The notes beneath the pieces were generated by a model. That model did no database searches and had not been told where the DNA came from. It was given only the letters and a program-made list of their open reading frames with translations. Source: Methyloferula stellata AR4 (GTDB taxonomy: Bacteria; Pseudomonadota; Alphaproteobacteria; Rhizobiales; Beijerinckiaceae). Taken from it: a stretch of 64,000 nucleotides of DNA. Positions within the stretch are counted from its first letter, which is position 1. Each line of letters opens with the position of its first letter. The stretch covers positions 2,558,001 to 2,622,000 of the forward strand of contig NZ_ARWA01000001.1 of assembly GCF_000385335.1 (NCBI RefSeq), in the 5' to 3' direction. A program made the translations under genes and the position numbers. Shown here piece after piece: positions 1-16,152 of this stretch.

Positions 1-516
1 GGCGTGGTCAATCTGCCGAATGGTACCGGCCGCACCCTGCGTGTCGCGGTTTTCGCCCGCGGCGCCAAGGCGGATGAGGCCAAGGCGGCAGGCGCCGACA
101 TCGTCGGGGCCGAAGAGCTTGTCACCACGGTCCAAGGCGGCACGATCGATTTCGATCGCTGCATCGCCACCCCGGACATGATGCCGCTGGTCGGCCGTCT
201 CGGTAAGGTCTTGGGCCCGCGCGGCCTGATGCCGAACCCGAAGGTGGGAACCGTGACAATGGACGTGACGGCCGCCGTCAAGGCATCCAAGGGCGGCGCC
301 GTGGAATTTCGCGTCGAAAAGGCGGGAATCATCCAGGGCAGCGTCGGCAAAGCGTCGTTCGATGAGGCAAAACTTATTGAAAATATTGCTGCTTTTGTCG
401 ATGCTGTGGCTAAGGCCAAGCCGCAAGGCGCCAAGGGAACCTACATCCAAAGGGTGGCGATTTCCTCGACCATGGGGCCTGGCGTGAAGGTCGATCCCGG
501 CACGGTGATCGTCTGA
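1..516 (+). CDS. rplA: Large ribosomal subunit protein uL1 (L1), 5' end missing
   Basis: The reading frame is open from base 1 to a TGA at 514-516 and gives the C-terminal ~171 residues of L1. The family core is plain: [10 protein letters not shown] at the start, [20 protein letters not shown] in the middle, and [18 protein letters not shown] near the end. L1 binds 23S rRNA at the mobile L1 stalk that helps release E-site tRNA, and in many bacteria it represses its own L11-L1 operon. The first third of the gene lies outside the window. It is followed by a promoter and a leader before rplJ, the usual arrangement of the L11-L1 and L10-L12 transcription units. Confidence 0.97.
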   Translation, partial: GVVNLPNGTGRTLRVAVFARGAKADEAKAAGADIVGAEELVTTVQGGTIDFDRCIATPDMMPLVGRLGKVLGPRGLMPNPKVGTVTMDVTAAVKASKGGAVEFRVEKAGIIQGSVGKASFDEAKLIENIAAFVDAVAKAKPQGAKGTYIQRVAISSTMGPGVKVDPGTVIV

Positions 517-597
517 TCGGCCATGCCGGACCGCCAAGCTGGACCGCGGCGCGGGTGACTTCTCGCTTGACAATAGCGAAAAATACCGAATGCCCCC

Positions 598-626
598 TTG
601 GCAGCGGGGCCGGTTCGGTCTAAATA
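598..626 (+). promoter_or_regulatory. Predicted sigma-70 type promoter of rplJL-rpoBC
   Basis: TTGGCA (598-603) and TAAATA (621-626) are separated by exactly 17 bases, close to the housekeeping consensus. The site lies 82 bases past the end of rplA and would give a ~420-base leader before rplJ. A TTGACA at 567-572 has no convincing -10 partner. The assignment is by pattern only. Confidence 0.5.
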
Positions 627-631
627 GGGCG

Positions 632-1052
632 TTCGGGGTCGATCGCAATTGCGACCCCGCATCCAAAAAAGCTTCCGCGATTCGAAAACGCTCTTTCCCA
701 AAAGGGCGTTTCGTTTTGCGGTGGATTGGCCGGAGGGCAGACATGTCCTTTCCGGCTTTATCCTGTCCGAGACTGCCGGCGGAAAGGCAAACCCTGAGAG
801 GTGTTTGTCCGACCTTAATGACCAGAGCCTCGATCCGGTTCCACGGATCAAGGCGAAAGTAGCCAGCATAGACGGGGTGAGAGAACAGGATTTGATTGCG
901 GGATTTCCTTGCGGATCTCCTGCAACCTTCGTGTTGGTCGAATCCCTCTGTCCGGGCGATTGCATCGCCCCGGCGGGCAGGCACAGCGCCACGTTTCGAC
1001 GACGTGGCGGGCGAAACCGGCGGATCTCTGATCCGTTGAAGGAGAAGGCACT
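632..1052 (+). promoter_or_regulatory. Long structured rplJL leader (probable L10 autoregulatory leader)
   Basis: This ~420-base stretch before rplJ holds no convincing gene. It contains a hairpin at 686-711: an 11-bp stem with one G-U pair and a 4-base loop, followed by a T-rich tail (possible attenuator or processing site). An earlier imperfect repeat GGGGTCG...CGACCCC lies near 637-660, and several GC-rich inverted segments lie closer to rplJ. L10 leaders bound by the L10-L12 complex are well known in this position. That this one binds L10 is inferred from position and structure. Confidence 0.5.
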
Positions 1053-1568
1053 GTGGACAGAGAGGGAAAGAAGAAATCCGTTGCGGCTTTGAACGAGGTC
1101 TTCACCAAGACCTCGGTCGTTGTCGTGGCGCATTACAAGGGTCTGACCGTGGCTCAGATGCAAAATCTGCGTAAGCAGATGGGCGCAGCCGGTGCCAAGG
1201 TTCAGGTCGCAAAAAACCGCCTCGTCAAGATCGCCATCGATGGGACTGATACGTCCTCGATCGCGGATTTGATGAAGGGGCCGACACTGATCGCTTATTC
1301 GGACGACCCGGTGGCAGCACCCAAGGTCGCCGTGGCTTTTGCCAAGGACAACGACAAGCTCGTGATCCTCGGCGGCGCCATGGGCCGCACAGCGCTCGAC
1401 GTGAATGCCGTGAAGAATCTGGCGACGCTCCCGTCGCTCGACGAACTCCGCGCCAAGCTCGTCGGCCTGATCCAGGCTCCGGCTACGAAACTCGCTCAGC
1501 TCACGACGGCTCCGGCCGCGAAGCTCGCGCGTGTCTTCGCCGCCTATGCCGACAAGGACGCGGCCTGA
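1053..1568 (+). CDS. rplJ: Large ribosomal subunit protein uL10 (L10)
   Basis: This 171-aa protein matches the usual alphaproteobacterial L10. It begins [17 protein letters not shown] and carries the L10 core [21 protein letters not shown]. The Ala-rich C-terminal helix (residues ~135-170) is where L7/L12 dimers dock. L10 anchors the L12 stalk on 23S rRNA and, with L12, usually represses translation of its own mRNA. The start is a GTG preceded by GAAGGAG about 8 bases upstream. rplL follows after 57 bases and is surely co-transcribed. The long leader upstream fits autogenous control. Confidence 0.96.
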   Translation: MDREGKKKSVAALNEVFTKTSVVVVAHYKGLTVAQMQNLRKQMGAAGAKVQVAKNRLVKIAIDGTDTSSIADLMKGPTLIAYSDDPVAAPKVAVAFAKDNDKLVILGGAMGRTALDVNAVKNLATLPSLDELRAKLVGLIQAPATKLAQLTTAPAAKLARVFAAYADKDAA

Positions 1569-1625
1569 TCAGCGATCACTTGAAGATTTCAATCGAACAA
1601 CACGACCAATACGAAGGACTGAAAA

Positions 1626-2000
1626 ATGGCTAACCTTGAAAAGATCGTCGAAGACCTTTCGAGCCTCACCGTGCTTGAGGCTGCTGAGCTGGCGAAATTG
1701 CTGGAAGAAAAATGGGGTGTTTCCGCCGCCGCGGCTGTTGCGGTTGCGGCAGCTCCTGGCGGCGCCGCCGCTGCCCCGGTTGAGGAGCAGACGGAATTCA
1801 CGGTCATTCTGGCCGCTGCTGGCGACAAGAAGATCGAAGTCATTAAGGAAGTTCGCGCCATTACGGGTCTCGGCCTGAAGGAAGCGAAGGACCTCGTCGA
1901 AGGCGCGCCGAAGCCTGTCAAGGAAGGCGCCACGAAGGATGATGCCGAGAAGATCAAAGCCCAGCTCGAAAAGGCCGGTGCCAAGGTCGAGCTCAAGTAA
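1626..2000 (+). CDS. rplL: Large ribosomal subunit protein bL12 (L7/L12)
   Basis: This 124-aa protein has the three classic parts of L7/L12. Residues 1-32 form the dimerisation domain ([20 protein letters not shown]). Residues ~35-53 form an Ala/Gly/Pro-rich hinge. From residue ~56 runs the globular domain with [20 protein letters not shown] and [20 protein letters not shown]. It recruits and stimulates the GTPase translation factors. An AAGGA ribosome site precedes the ATG. The gene lies between rplJ and the rplL-rpoB spacer. Confidence 0.97.
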   Translation: MANLEKIVEDLSSLTVLEAAELAKLLEEKWGVSAAAAVAVAAAPGGAAAAPVEEQTEFTVILAAAGDKKIEVIKEVRAITGLGLKEAKDLVEGAPKPVKEGATKDDAEKIKAQLEKAGAKVELK

Positions 2001-2033
2001 TTCACGTGACTTGCTCCGACAGAGCGCCGTCCC

Positions 2034-2116
2034 GAAGCGAATCGATTCGCTTCACCGGGACTGCGGGCGGAGCGAATTATTGTGCAACGGTCCCGGAGAA
2101 AGCTTCGGGACCGTTG
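2034..2116 (+). terminator. Palindrome and strong hairpin in the rplL-rpoB spacer (partial terminator or processing site)
   Basis: Two inverted repeats lie in the 388-base gap. Positions 2034-2053 are a perfect 20-base palindrome (GAAGCGAATC and its complement). Positions 2085-2116 form a 14-bp stem (CAACGGTCCCG paired with CGGGACCGTTG, plus three inner pairs) around the 4-base loop AAAG. Only a weak T-rich stretch follows. In enterobacteria this same spacer holds an attenuator and an RNase III site that lower rpoBC relative to rplJL; the parallel here is an inference. I see no gene in the rest of the spacer. Confidence 0.55.
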
Positions 2117-2388
2117 ATCCTTTCCAGAAGGTGTTTCCATTCTTCTGGACGGGTGAGTCGCTTGGACGCAAACGCATCAAACCGGGGAGGATAAGTCATT
2201 TCAGGCGAAACCGACCGGGGTCGCTTGAGTACGAAGTGACGGTATAGAGCGGAATGAAATGAGCCTGTCCCGGCAGGGGCTTGCTCGAAGGCGGGATGGT
2301 TGATCCCGCTTCATCACGGCCCAAGACCGGGCATAGCGGCGGCGCTCACTCAGGTGCCGTGGTTTGTTTTGAGAATGCGAGGAGCGAC

Positions 2389-6528
<4,140 letters not shown>

Positions 6529-6543
6529 CCAGCAGCCAATAAA

Positions 6544-6569
6544 GAGAAGGGCCGGAGACGGCTCTTCTC
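6544..6569 (+). repeat. Hairpin in the rpoB-rpoC spacer
   Basis: GAGAAGGGCCG (6544-6554) pairs with CGGCTCTTCTC (6559-6569) around a GAGA loop, giving an 11-bp stem with one G-U pair. No T-run follows on the plus strand, so it looks more like an mRNA-stability or processing hairpin than a terminator. Confidence 0.5.
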
Positions 6570-6649
6570 ATGCTGCGCTTTGATGAATTCGAATTCAATG
6601 GTTTGCGGTCCGGCAATTTGGCCGCGCAAACCGAAATTAGGAGATGATG

Positions 6650-9600
6650 ATGAATCAAGAAGTCATGAATCTCTTCAATCCGGTGGTGCAACCCCAAGCT
6701 TTCGATCAGATCCAGATTTCGATCGCGAGCCCGGAGAAGATTCTGTCTTGGTCCTTTGGTGAGATCAAGAAGCCTGAGACGATCAATTACCGCACGTTCA
6801 AGCCGGAACGCGACGGTCTGTTCTGCGCGCGCATCTTCGGGCCGATCAAGGATTACGAATGCTTGTGCGGCAAGTACAAGCGGATGAAGTACAAGGGCGT
6901 CATCTGCGAGAAGTGCGGCGTCGAAGTCACGCTGTCGCGCGTCCGGCGCGAGCGGATGGGCCATATTTCGCTCGCGGCCCCCGTCGCCCATATCTGGTTC
7001 TTGAAGTCGCTGCCCTCGCGCATCGGCCTTCTCCTCGATATGGCGCTGAAGGATCTCGAACGGATTCTCTATTTCGAATCCTATATCGTTCTCGATCCGG
7101 GCCTGACGCCTCTGAAGGACCGCCAGCTTTTGAACGAGGAGGAATACCTCCGTGCTCAGGATGACTACGGCCAGGATTCCTTCACTGCCTTGATTGGCGC
7201 CGAGGCGATCCGCGAGATCCTGCGCAACATGGATCTAGCCCGCATCGCCGAGCAGCTCAAGGTTGAGATCTCCGAGGCGACCACGGAATTGAAGCCGCGC
7301 AAGCTCGCCAAGCGCCTGAAGATCATCGAGGCCTTCATGCACTCCGGCAATAAGCCGGAATGGATGATCCTGACCGAAGTGCCGGTGATCCCGCCGGATC
7401 TGCGTCCGCTCGTGCCGCTTGACGGCGGCCGTTTCGCGACATCGGATCTGAACGATCTCTATCGCCGCGTCATCAACCGCAACAATCGTCTGAAGCGGCT
7501 GATCGAGCTGCGCGCGCCGGATATCATCATCCGCAACGAGAAGCGCATGCTTCAAGAGGCGGTGGACGCGCTCTTCGACAACGGCCGCCGCGGCCGCGTC
7601 ATCACCGGCGCCAACAAGCGGCCGTTGAAGTCGCTCGCCGACATGTTGAAAGGCAAGCAGGGCCGTTTCCGGCAGAACCTGCTCGGCAAGCGTGTCGATT
7701 ATTCCGGCCGCTCGGTCATCGTCGTCGGTCCGGAGCTGAAGCTGCATCAATGCGGCCTGCCGAAGAAAATGGCGCTCGAACTCTTCAAGCCCTTCATCTA
7801 TTCGCGTCTCGACGCGAAGGGTCTGTCGGCGACCGTGAAGCAGGCAAAGAAGCTGGTCGAAAAGGAAAAGCCGGAGGTTTGGGATATCCTCGATGAGGTC
7901 ATCCGCGAACATCCGGTGATGCTGAACCGCGCGCCGACCTTGCATCGTCTTGGCATTCAGGCTTTCGAGCCGAAGCTGATCGAAGGCAAGGCGATCCAAT
8001 TGCATCCGCTCGTCTGCTCCGCCTTCAACGCGGATTTCGACGGCGATCAAATGGCCGTGCATGTGCCTCTGTCGCTCGAGGCACAGCTGGAAGCGCGCGT
8101 GTTGATGATGTCGACGAACAACATCCTGCATCCGGCGAATGGTCAGCCGATCATCGTGCCGTCGCAGGATATCGTGCTCGGCCTCTATTATGTGACGCTG
8201 ATGCGCGACGGTGAGCCGGGGCAGGGCATGGTCTTTGCCAACCAAGGCGAGATCGAACATGCCTTGCATGCGAAGGCGATCACCCTGCACAGCAAGATCA
8301 AGGGCCGTGCCTGGACCTATGATGAGAACGGCAATCGCGTGTCGAAGATTTTCGACACGACGCCCGGCCGTCTCATCCTCGGCCAGCTCATGCCCGATCA
8401 TAAGAAGATCCCCTTCGATGTCGTCAACAAGCTGATGACGAAGAAGGAAATCTCGAACATGATCGACGTCGTCTACCGCAATTGCGGTCAGAAGGAGACG
8501 GTCATTTTCTGCGACCGGATCATGGCGCTCGGCTTCCGCGAAGCCTTCAAGGCCGGCATTTCCTTCGGCAAGGACGACATGGTCGTGCCGGAAACCAAGC
8601 CTGCCATCATCGAGGCGACCACGGCGCTCGCCAAGGAATATGAGCAGCAATATAATGACGGTCTCATCACCCAAGGCGAGAAATATAACAAGGTCGTCGA
8701 TGCCTGGGCCAAATGTTCCGACAAGCTCGCTGAAGAGATGATGGCGCGTATTTCGGCCGTCCATAAGGACGATAATGGCCGCGATAAGCCGATCAACTCG
8801 ATCTATATGATGTCGCATTCCGGCGCGCGTGGGTCGCCCACGCAGATGAAGCAGCTCGCCGCCATGCGCGGCCTGATGGCCAAGCCGTCGGGTGAAATCA
8901 TCGAGAGCCCGATCATCTCGAACTTCAAGGAAGGTCTGACCGTTCTTGAATATTTCAACTCGACCCATGGCGCGCGTAAAGGTCTCGCCGACACGGCATT
9001 GAAGACGGCCAACTCAGGCTATCTGACACGCCGCCTCGTCGACGTGGCGCAGGATGCGATCATCACGATTCCTGATTGCGGCTCGACGGGCGGCATCCGC
9101 ATGCGCGCCATCCTCGACGCGGGTCAGGTCGTGGCCTCGCTCGCCATCCGTATTCTCGGCCGTACGACGGCTGAGGATCTGAAGGAACAGGACGGCACGA
9201 TCATCGTCGCCGCCGGCGAGATGATCCAGGAATGGCATATCGATCGGATCAACGCCGCCGGCATTCAGGAGGTGAAGATCCGCTCGGTCTTGACCTGCGA
9301 GGCCAAGAACGGCGTCTGCGCCACCTGTTACGGGCGCGATCTCGCACGAGGCACGCCGGTCAACATGGGCGAGGCGGTGGGTGTCATCGCCGCGCAATCG
9401 ATCGGCGAACCGGGTACGCAGCTCACGATGCGCACCTTCCACATCGGCGGCGCGGCGCAGATCGCGGATTCGTCGTTCCTCGAAAGCAATTTCGATGGCA
9501 CGGTGAAGATCCGCAACCGGCATCTGGCGCGCAATACCGATGGCGACCTGATGGTGATGGCGCGCAATGTCGCGGTCGTCATCGAAGGGCCGGACGGTGT

Positions 9601-10867
9601 CGAGCGGGCGGTCCATCGCGTCCAATACGGTGCGCGCATGAAGGTCGACGAGGGCGACAAGGTCAAGCGCGGCCAGCGCATCGCGGAGTGGGATCCCTAT
9701 ACGCGGCCGATCCTGACCGAGGTCGACGGCAAGATCGGTTTCGAGGATCTTGTCGAAGGCTCGTCCATGACCGAAACCATCGACGAGGCGACGGGTATCG
9801 CCAAGCGCATGGTCATCGATTACCGCCTCAACCAGCGGTCCGCGACGTTGAAACCGGCGATCGTGATCAAGGGCAAGGATGGCAAGATCCTGAAGGTCCA
9901 GCGCGGCGGCGATGCGCGATACACCTTGCCGGTCGATTCCATCATCGGCGTCGATCCGGAAGGCGGCGTGAAAGCGGGCGACATCATCGCGCGTATCTCG
10001 ATGGAATCGGCGAAGACCCGCGACATCACTGGCGGTCTGCCGCGCGTCGCGGAACTCTTCGAAGCGCGGCGTCCGAAGGATCACGCGATCATCGCGGAAA
10101 TCTCTGGCACTGTGCAATTCGGCCGCGACTACAAGAACAAGACCCGCATCGCGATCGTGCCGCATGAGGAAGGCGGCGATCCCGTCGAATATTTGATTCC
10201 GAAGGGCAAGCACATCCATCTTCAGGATGGCGATATCGTTGAGAAGGGCGATTATATCGTCGACGGTAATCCGGCGCCCCACGACATTCTGGCGATCAAG
10301 GGCGTGGAGGAGCTCGCGGCTTATCTCGTCAATGAAATCCAGGAAGTCTACCGGCTCCAGGGCGTCAGCATCAACGATAAGCACATCGAGGTCATCGTCC
10401 GGCAGATGTTGCAGAAAGTCGATATTACCGATCCCGGCGATACCGAATTTCTCATCGGTGAGCAGGTCGATCAGACGGAGCTCGAAGAGGCCAACGCCAA
10501 ATGTATCGAAGAAGGGCTCAAGCCCGGCGTCGGCACACCGGTTCTGCTCGGCATCACCAAGGCTTCGCTGCAGACGCGGTCCTTCATTTCGGCGGCCTCC
10601 TTCCAGGAGACGACCCGCGTCCTTACGGAAGCGGCCGTCAACGGCAAGGCGGATACGCTCGAAGGCTTGAAGGAAAACGTCATCGTCGGCCGGCTCATCC
10701 CGGCCGGCACCGGCGCCGCCATGGCGAAACTGCGCCGGGTCGCGGCCATGCGCGACGAGATGATCCTCGCGCAGAAGGCCGAGTCCTCGGGGGAACCCGC
10801 GGCACCCGTGCCGCAACTGGCTGCCCCCGCCAAGCCGAGCCGCGCGACGGCGAAGTCGGGCAGCTGA
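6650..10867 (+). CDS. rpoC: DNA-directed RNA polymerase subunit beta-prime
   Basis: The 1405-aa subunit carries all the expected landmarks. An N-terminal zinc-binding cluster [20 protein letters not shown] is followed by the active-site metal loop [12 protein letters not shown]. The trigger-loop region is followed by a second zinc site with [13 protein letters not shown]. Three ATGs follow one another at 6644, 6647 and 6650. The last is chosen because AGGAG lies 6 bases before it and the protein then begins [11 protein letters not shown] as in relatives. The Ala/Pro-rich last ~25 residues are a normal variable tail. Confidence 0.98.
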   Translation: MNQEVMNLFNPVVQPQAFDQIQISIASPEKILSWSFGEIKKPETINYRTFKPERDGLFCARIFGPIKDYECLCGKYKRMKYKGVICEKCGVEVTLSRVRRERMGHISLAAPVAHIWFLKSLPSRIGLLLDMALKDLERILYFESYIVLDPGLTPLKDRQLLNEEEYLRAQDDYGQDSFTALIGAEAIREILRNMDLARIAEQLKVEISEATTELKPRKLAKRLKIIEAFMHSGNKPEWMILTEVPVIPPDLRPLVPLDGGRFATSDLNDLYRRVINRNNRLKRLIELRAPDIIIRNEKRMLQEAVDALFDNGRRGRVITGANKRPLKSLADMLKGKQGRFRQNLLGKRVDYSGRSVIVVGPELKLHQCGLPKKMALELFKPFIYSRLDAKGLSATVKQAKKLVEKEKPEVWDILDEVIREHPVMLNRAPTLHRLGIQAFEPKLIEGKAIQLHPLVCSAFNADFDGDQMAVHVPLSLEAQLEARVLMMSTNNILHPANGQPIIVPSQDIVLGLYYVTLMRDGEPGQGMVFANQGEIEHALHAKAITLHSKIKGRAWTYDENGNRVSKIFDTTPGRLILGQLMPDHKKIPFDVVNKLMTKKEISNMIDVVYRNCGQKETVIFCDRIMALGFREAFKAGISFGKDDMVVPETKPAIIEATTALAKEYEQQYNDGLITQGEKYNKVVDAWAKCSDKLAEEMMARISAVHKDDNGRDKPINSIYMMSHSGARGSPTQMKQLAAMRGLMAKPSGEIIESPIISNFKEGLTVLEYFNSTHGARKGLADTALKTANSGYLTRRLVDVAQDAIITIPDCGSTGGIRMRAILDAGQVVASLAIRILGRTTAEDLKEQDGTIIVAAGEMIQEWHIDRINAAGIQEVKIRSVLTCEAKNGVCATCYGRDLARGTPVNMGEAVGVIAAQSIGEPGTQLTMRTFHIGGAAQIADSSFLESNFDGTVKIRNRHLARNTDGDLMVMARNVAVVIEGPDGVERAVHRVQYGARMKVDEGDKVKRGQRIAEWDPYTRPILTEVDGKIGFEDLVEGSSMTETIDEATGIAKRMVIDYRLNQRSATLKPAIVIKGKDGKILKVQRGGDARYTLPVDSIIGVDPEGGVKAGDIIARISMESAKTRDITGGLPRVAELFEARRPKDHAIIAEISGTVQFGRDYKNKTRIAIVPHEEGGDPVEYLIPKGKHIHLQDGDIVEKGDYIVDGNPAPHDILAIKGVEELAAYLVNEIQEVYRLQGVSINDKHIEVIVRQMLQKVDITDPGDTEFLIGEQVDQTELEEANAKCIEEGLKPGVGTPVLLGITKASLQTRSFISAASFQETTRVLTEAAVNGKADTLEGLKENVIVGRLIPAGTGAAMAKLRRVAAMRDEMILAQKAESSGEPAAPVPQLAAPAKPSRATAKSGS

Positions 10868-10888
10868 TAAAAGCGGGTCCTGGCATAG

Positions 10889-10920
10889 CCTGAGGCGTCG
10901 GAGCGATCCGATGCCTCAGG
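10889..10920 (+). terminator. Hairpin after rpoC, probable end of the rpl-rpo unit
   Basis: CCTGAGGCGTCGGA (10889-10902) pairs with TCCGATGCCTCAGG (10907-10920) around a GCGA tetraloop: a 14-bp stem with one G-U pair. The following bases are only modestly T-rich (ATTTTC about 10 bases on), so termination efficiency is uncertain. Confidence 0.5.
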
Positions 10921-11035
10921 AATAGGCTGATTTTCAAGCTCTTAAGACGCTTGGAGATTTGCATTCCCGTGCTACACTTCTAATCAAGTGCCCGCGAAAG
11001 GAGCAAGTCCTTGCGCCGGGTGTAGGGAGCGAAGA

Positions 11036-12220
11036 GTGGCACCAACGGATCGGACCGCTGCGGCTATCGCGCGGTCTCATAACATCGACGCATCGCGCCC
11101 CGGCTCCCCGGCAGCCTCTTTTTCCAACGGCAAGGGCCATATGGACTTCGGATCGCGTCCGGCTCACGGCCATTACCGGTCGTCGCACGGGCCAGGCGAT
11201 GGCGCCACTTACGCGGCGCTCGATCTCGGCACCAATAATTGCCGGCTTTTGGTCGCAAAGCCGGAGCCGCGCGACAGCGATCGCGGCGCGTTCCGCATCG
11301 TCGACTCCTTCTCCCGCATCGTCCGGCTGGGTGAAGGCCTGTCGCATACCGGGCGGCTTGGCGATGCCGCCATCGAGCGGACCTTGGGCGCGCTTGAAAT
11401 CTGCCGCGACAAGATGAACGCTCGATGCGTGACGCGGGCGCGGCTGATTGCGACGGAAGCCTGCCGCGCGGCGCAAAACGGCGGCGAATTTCTGGAGAAA
11501 GTGCGCGATGCGACAGGACTCGCGCTCGAGGTCGTCGATCGCGAAACCGAGGCCCATCTTGCTGCCGCCGGTTGCGCGGCTCTCGCGGATCAGGCGGCGG
11601 AAGGCGTCGTCTTGTTCGATATCGGCGGCGGATCGTCGGAAATCGTCTGGCTGACGCGCGGCGTGGCCAATGGCCGGGCGACGCAACAGCCGGCCGGCGT
11701 TTTGCAGCAGGATCGCGTCCGCTTCTGGGTGTCGTTGAAGCTAGGCGTCGTGACGCTGGCCGAGAAATATGGCGGCACGCAAGTTTCGAATGCGACCTTC
11801 GAGGCCATGGTCGATCATGTGGCCGAGCAGCTCGCACCCTTCGTCGCCAAGGCGCAATCCGAGCAGCGATGCGGGCGTTTTCATCTTTTGGGCACCTCGG
11901 GAACCGTTACGACGATTGCCGGCGTCTATCTCGGCCTTGCCCGCTACGACCGGCGCAAGGTCGATGGGCTCTGGATGGTGAGCGAGGATGTCGATCAGGC
12001 GATCACGCAGTTGCGCCACATGTCCTATGAACAGCGCGCCGCCAATGGCTGTATCGGACCCGAGCGCGCCGATCTCGTGCTCGCGGGTTGCGCCATTTTG
12101 GAAGCGATCCGCCGCGCCTTTCCGGCCGAGCGGTTGCGGATCGCCGATCGCGGCCTGCGCGAAGGGATTTTAATGCAGCTGATGAGCGCCGACCATGTCT
12201 GGTCGGCGCAAGACGCATGA
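11036..12220 (+). CDS. Ppx/GppA family phosphatase (exopolyphosphatase / pppGpp phosphohydrolase type)
   Basis: The protein belongs to the ASKHA-fold Ppx/GppA family. ALDLGTNNCRLLVA is the first phosphate-binding loop, LFDIGGGSSEIVW the second, and LLGTSGTVTTIAG the third. Members hydrolyse polyphosphate or guanosine pentaphosphate; sequence alone does not decide which. The GTG at 11036 lies ~8 bases after AGGGAG and gives 394 aa. A GTG at 10988 and an ATG at 11141 are in frame too, and the first ~50 residues are low-complexity, so the start is uncertain. The TGA overlaps the rlmE ATG by 4 bases. A Ppx-RlmE pair is common in alphaproteobacteria. Confidence 0.85.
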   Translation: MAPTDRTAAAIARSHNIDASRPGSPAASFSNGKGHMDFGSRPAHGHYRSSHGPGDGATYAALDLGTNNCRLLVAKPEPRDSDRGAFRIVDSFSRIVRLGEGLSHTGRLGDAAIERTLGALEICRDKMNARCVTRARLIATEACRAAQNGGEFLEKVRDATGLALEVVDRETEAHLAAAGCAALADQAAEGVVLFDIGGGSSEIVWLTRGVANGRATQQPAGVLQQDRVRFWVSLKLGVVTLAEKYGGTQVSNATFEAMVDHVAEQLAPFVAKAQSEQRCGRFHLLGTSGTVTTIAGVYLGLARYDRRKVDGLWMVSEDVDQAITQLRHMSYEQRAANGCIGPERADLVLAGCAILEAIRRAFPAERLRIADRGLREGILMQLMSADHVWSAQDA

Positions 12221-12921
12221 GCCCAGTCAAATCGTCGGGTCGTGAAGGCGGGCGCTCGCTCAAGACCCATGTGAAGACTGCGAAGAAGCGTACGCTGTCG
12301 TCGACGTTGTGGCTCCAACGCCAGCTCAATGATCCCTATGTCGCGCGCGCAAAACTCGAAGGGTATCGCTCGCGCGCGGCGTTCAAACTGATCGAAATCG
12401 ACGAGCGCTATCATGTCCTGCATCCGGGCCAGAAGATCGTCGATCTTGGCGCGGCTCCAGGCGGCTGGTCGCAGGTCGCGGCGCAAAAGACCGGCAGCCG
12501 CGACGGCCGTGGCCGGGTGATCGGCATTGATCTGCTCGATATTGCGCCTTTGCCCGGTGTCGAATTCAGAAAGATGGATTTTCTCGATCCTGCCGCTCCC
12601 GCGCATCTCAAGGAATGGCTTGGCGGCAAAGCCGATGTCGTCTTGTCCGACATGGCCGCCAATGCGACCGGCCATCGCAAGACGGATCATTTGCGCATCG
12701 TCGGCCTCATCGAACTCGCGGCGGATTTTGCCTGCGAGATTTTGGCGCCGGGCGGAAGTTTTCTTGCCAAGGTCTTTCAGGGCGGCACGGAGGGCATGGT
12801 GCTCGCACGCTTGAAGCGCGATTTTACAACCGTGCGGCATGTGAAGCCCAAGGCAAGCCGTGCCGGGTCGGCCGAGCTTTACGTCTTGGCGAGCGGCTTT
12901 CGCGGTGCCGGATCGGCTTGA
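12217..12921 (+). CDS. rlmE: 23S rRNA (uridine-2'-O-)methyltransferase RlmE (FtsJ/RrmJ)
   Basis: This 234-aa SAM-dependent methyltransferase modifies U2552 in the ribosomal A loop. The SAM motif VDLGAAPGGWSQVA lies near residues 75-88. The K-D-K-E catalytic set is visible as RSRAAFKLIE, LSDMAANATG, GSFLAKVFQG and SAELYVLASG. The N-terminal ~40 basic residues are typical of alphaproteobacterial RlmE. The ATG overlaps the ppx TGA (ATGA), implying coupled translation. The last 43 bases overlap the convergent MFS gene on the other strand. Confidence 0.93.
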   Translation: MSPVKSSGREGGRSLKTHVKTAKKRTLSSTLWLQRQLNDPYVARAKLEGYRSRAAFKLIEIDERYHVLHPGQKIVDLGAAPGGWSQVAAQKTGSRDGRGRVIGIDLLDIAPLPGVEFRKMDFLDPAAPAHLKEWLGGKADVVLSDMAANATGHRKTDHLRIVGLIELAADFACEILAPGGSFLAKVFQGGTEGMVLARLKRDFTTVRHVKPKASRAGSAELYVLASGFRGAGSA

Positions 12922-14309
12922 TTTGAGCGCGGCTCGCCGGGTGCGGCCGTGCCTCGTGCGAGGTCGGAGCCCGCATCCTCGGGCAAGCCTATGAAGGACG
13001 CGATCGCGCTCATCAAAATCACCGCCATGACGATGAAGGCCCATTGGAAATCGGCGATCTCAAGCGTCCCGCCGCGAAACCAGCGCAACGTCTGAAGCAC
13101 GCTCGCGCCTATGGCGACGCCGAGACTCAAGGATAATTGCTGCGCCACCGACGAAAAGCTCGTCGCGCGGCTCATGACGGCGGATTCGATATCCGCGTAG
13201 GCCAAAGCATTGACGCTGGTGAATTCCAGAGAGCGGAAAAATCCGCCGATGAGCAGGACACCCATCATGACGATGGTCGGAGTCGAGGGATAAAAAAAGC
13301 CGATGGCCGCGAGCATCAGCCCGCTCAGCAAAGTGTTGTAGATGAGGACGGGTCGAAAGCCGAAGGTCTGAAGAATGGACGGCGCCGTCGTCTTCATCGC
13401 CATGGCGCCGGCAGACGAAATGAAGGTCGTGAGGCCGGACTGAAAGGCATTCATGCCGAAGCCGATCTGCAGCATCAAAGGCAGTAGAAAGGGAATGGAG
13501 CCGGTCGCAATCCGAAACAGCGAACCGCCGGTTACACTGGCGCGAAAGGTGCGGATCCGCAGCAATTTGAGATCGAGGATCGGATACGCGGTCCGCCGCG
13601 CATGCCAAACATAAAGCGCAAGCGCGCCGCCGCCCAAAACCATCATCGAAGCGATGATTGCCCAGGGCACGACGCCGCGGCCCGCGACGCTCAAGCCGAA
13701 AATCAGCAACGACAGGCCAATGCCGGACAGGAGGAATCCGCGCAGATCAAGCGGCCAGACATTGGCCTCGCGAATATCCTCGATGAAGATCGTGGCAAGC
13801 GTGATGCCGAGCACGCCGATCGGCACATTGATCCAGAAGATCCAGCGCCAGTGAAAATAGGTCGTGATGAATCCGCCGACGGGTGGTCCCACGATCGGCC
13901 CGATCAAAGCTGGAATCGTGAGATAGGCAAGCGCGCGCACCATCTCGGGACGCTCCACCGAGCGCAGCAGCACGAGCCGCCCGACGGGCACCATCATCGC
14001 GCCGCCCATGCCTTGCAGTACCCGCGCCGCCACGAATTCCGGCAATGTGCTCGACAGGCCGCAGGCGATCGAGCCCAAAGTGAAGACCAAAATCGCCAGC
14101 CGGAAGACCGTGCGCGCGCCGAACTTGTCGGCGGCCCAGCCGGAGGCCGGAATGAAGATGGCGAGCGAAAGAAGATAGGATGTCAGCGCCAGTTTCAGCG
14201 CGATCGGATCTTCATGGAGATCGAGCGCGATCGCGGGCAAAGAGGTCGAAATCACCGTCCCGTCGAGATTTTCCATGAACAGGGCGCAGGCGACGATCAG
14301 GGCCGTCAA
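12879..14309 (-). CDS. MFS drug:H+ antiporter, DHA2 (EmrB/QacA) family, 14 TM
   Basis: This is an integral membrane exporter of the 14-helix DHA2 type. The helix-1 motif LDGTVISTSLPAIA and motif C-like ALIGPIVGPPVGGFI support the family; the predicted role is proton-driven efflux of lipophilic or toxic compounds. The first conventional start is TTG at 14309. However, codons upstream read ALPRYLLTALIVACALFMENLDG, as in full-length relatives. A CTG at 14324 sits 5 bases after GGAGG, with an in-frame stop at 14349-14351. The true start may be that CTG, or a small frameshift removed an ATG. The gene ends inside rlmE (43-base convergent overlap). Confidence 0.85.
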   Translation of the reverse strand: MTALIVACALFMENLDGTVISTSLPAIALDLHEDPIALKLALTSYLLSLAIFIPASGWAADKFGARTVFRLAILVFTLGSIACGLSSTLPEFVAARVLQGMGGAMMVPVGRLVLLRSVERPEMVRALAYLTIPALIGPIVGPPVGGFITTYFHWRWIFWINVPIGVLGITLATIFIEDIREANVWPLDLRGFLLSGIGLSLLIFGLSVAGRGVVPWAIIASMMVLGGGALALYVWHARRTAYPILDLKLLRIRTFRASVTGGSLFRIATGSIPFLLPLMLQIGFGMNAFQSGLTTFISSAGAMAMKTTAPSILQTFGFRPVLIYNTLLSGLMLAAIGFFYPSTPTIVMMGVLLIGGFFRSLEFTSVNALAYADIESAVMSRATSFSSVAQQLSLSLGVAIGASVLQTLRWFRGGTLEIADFQWAFIVMAVILMSAIASFIGLPEDAGSDLARGTAAPGEPRSNQADPAPRKPLAKT

Positions 14310-16141
<1,832 letters not shown>

Positions 16142-16152
16142 AGGGTGCACAG

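Noticed and set aside
567-595. TTGACA at 567 as the main rplJ promoter
   Set aside because: The hexamer 17 bases downstream is ATGCCC, not a -10 element; TTGGCA-N17-TAAATA at 598-626 is far better.
441-1163. Minus-strand frame of 240 codons across the rplJ leader
   Set aside because: It overlaps the ends of rplA and rplJ, has low-complexity composition and no ribosome site; the region is better explained as a structured leader.
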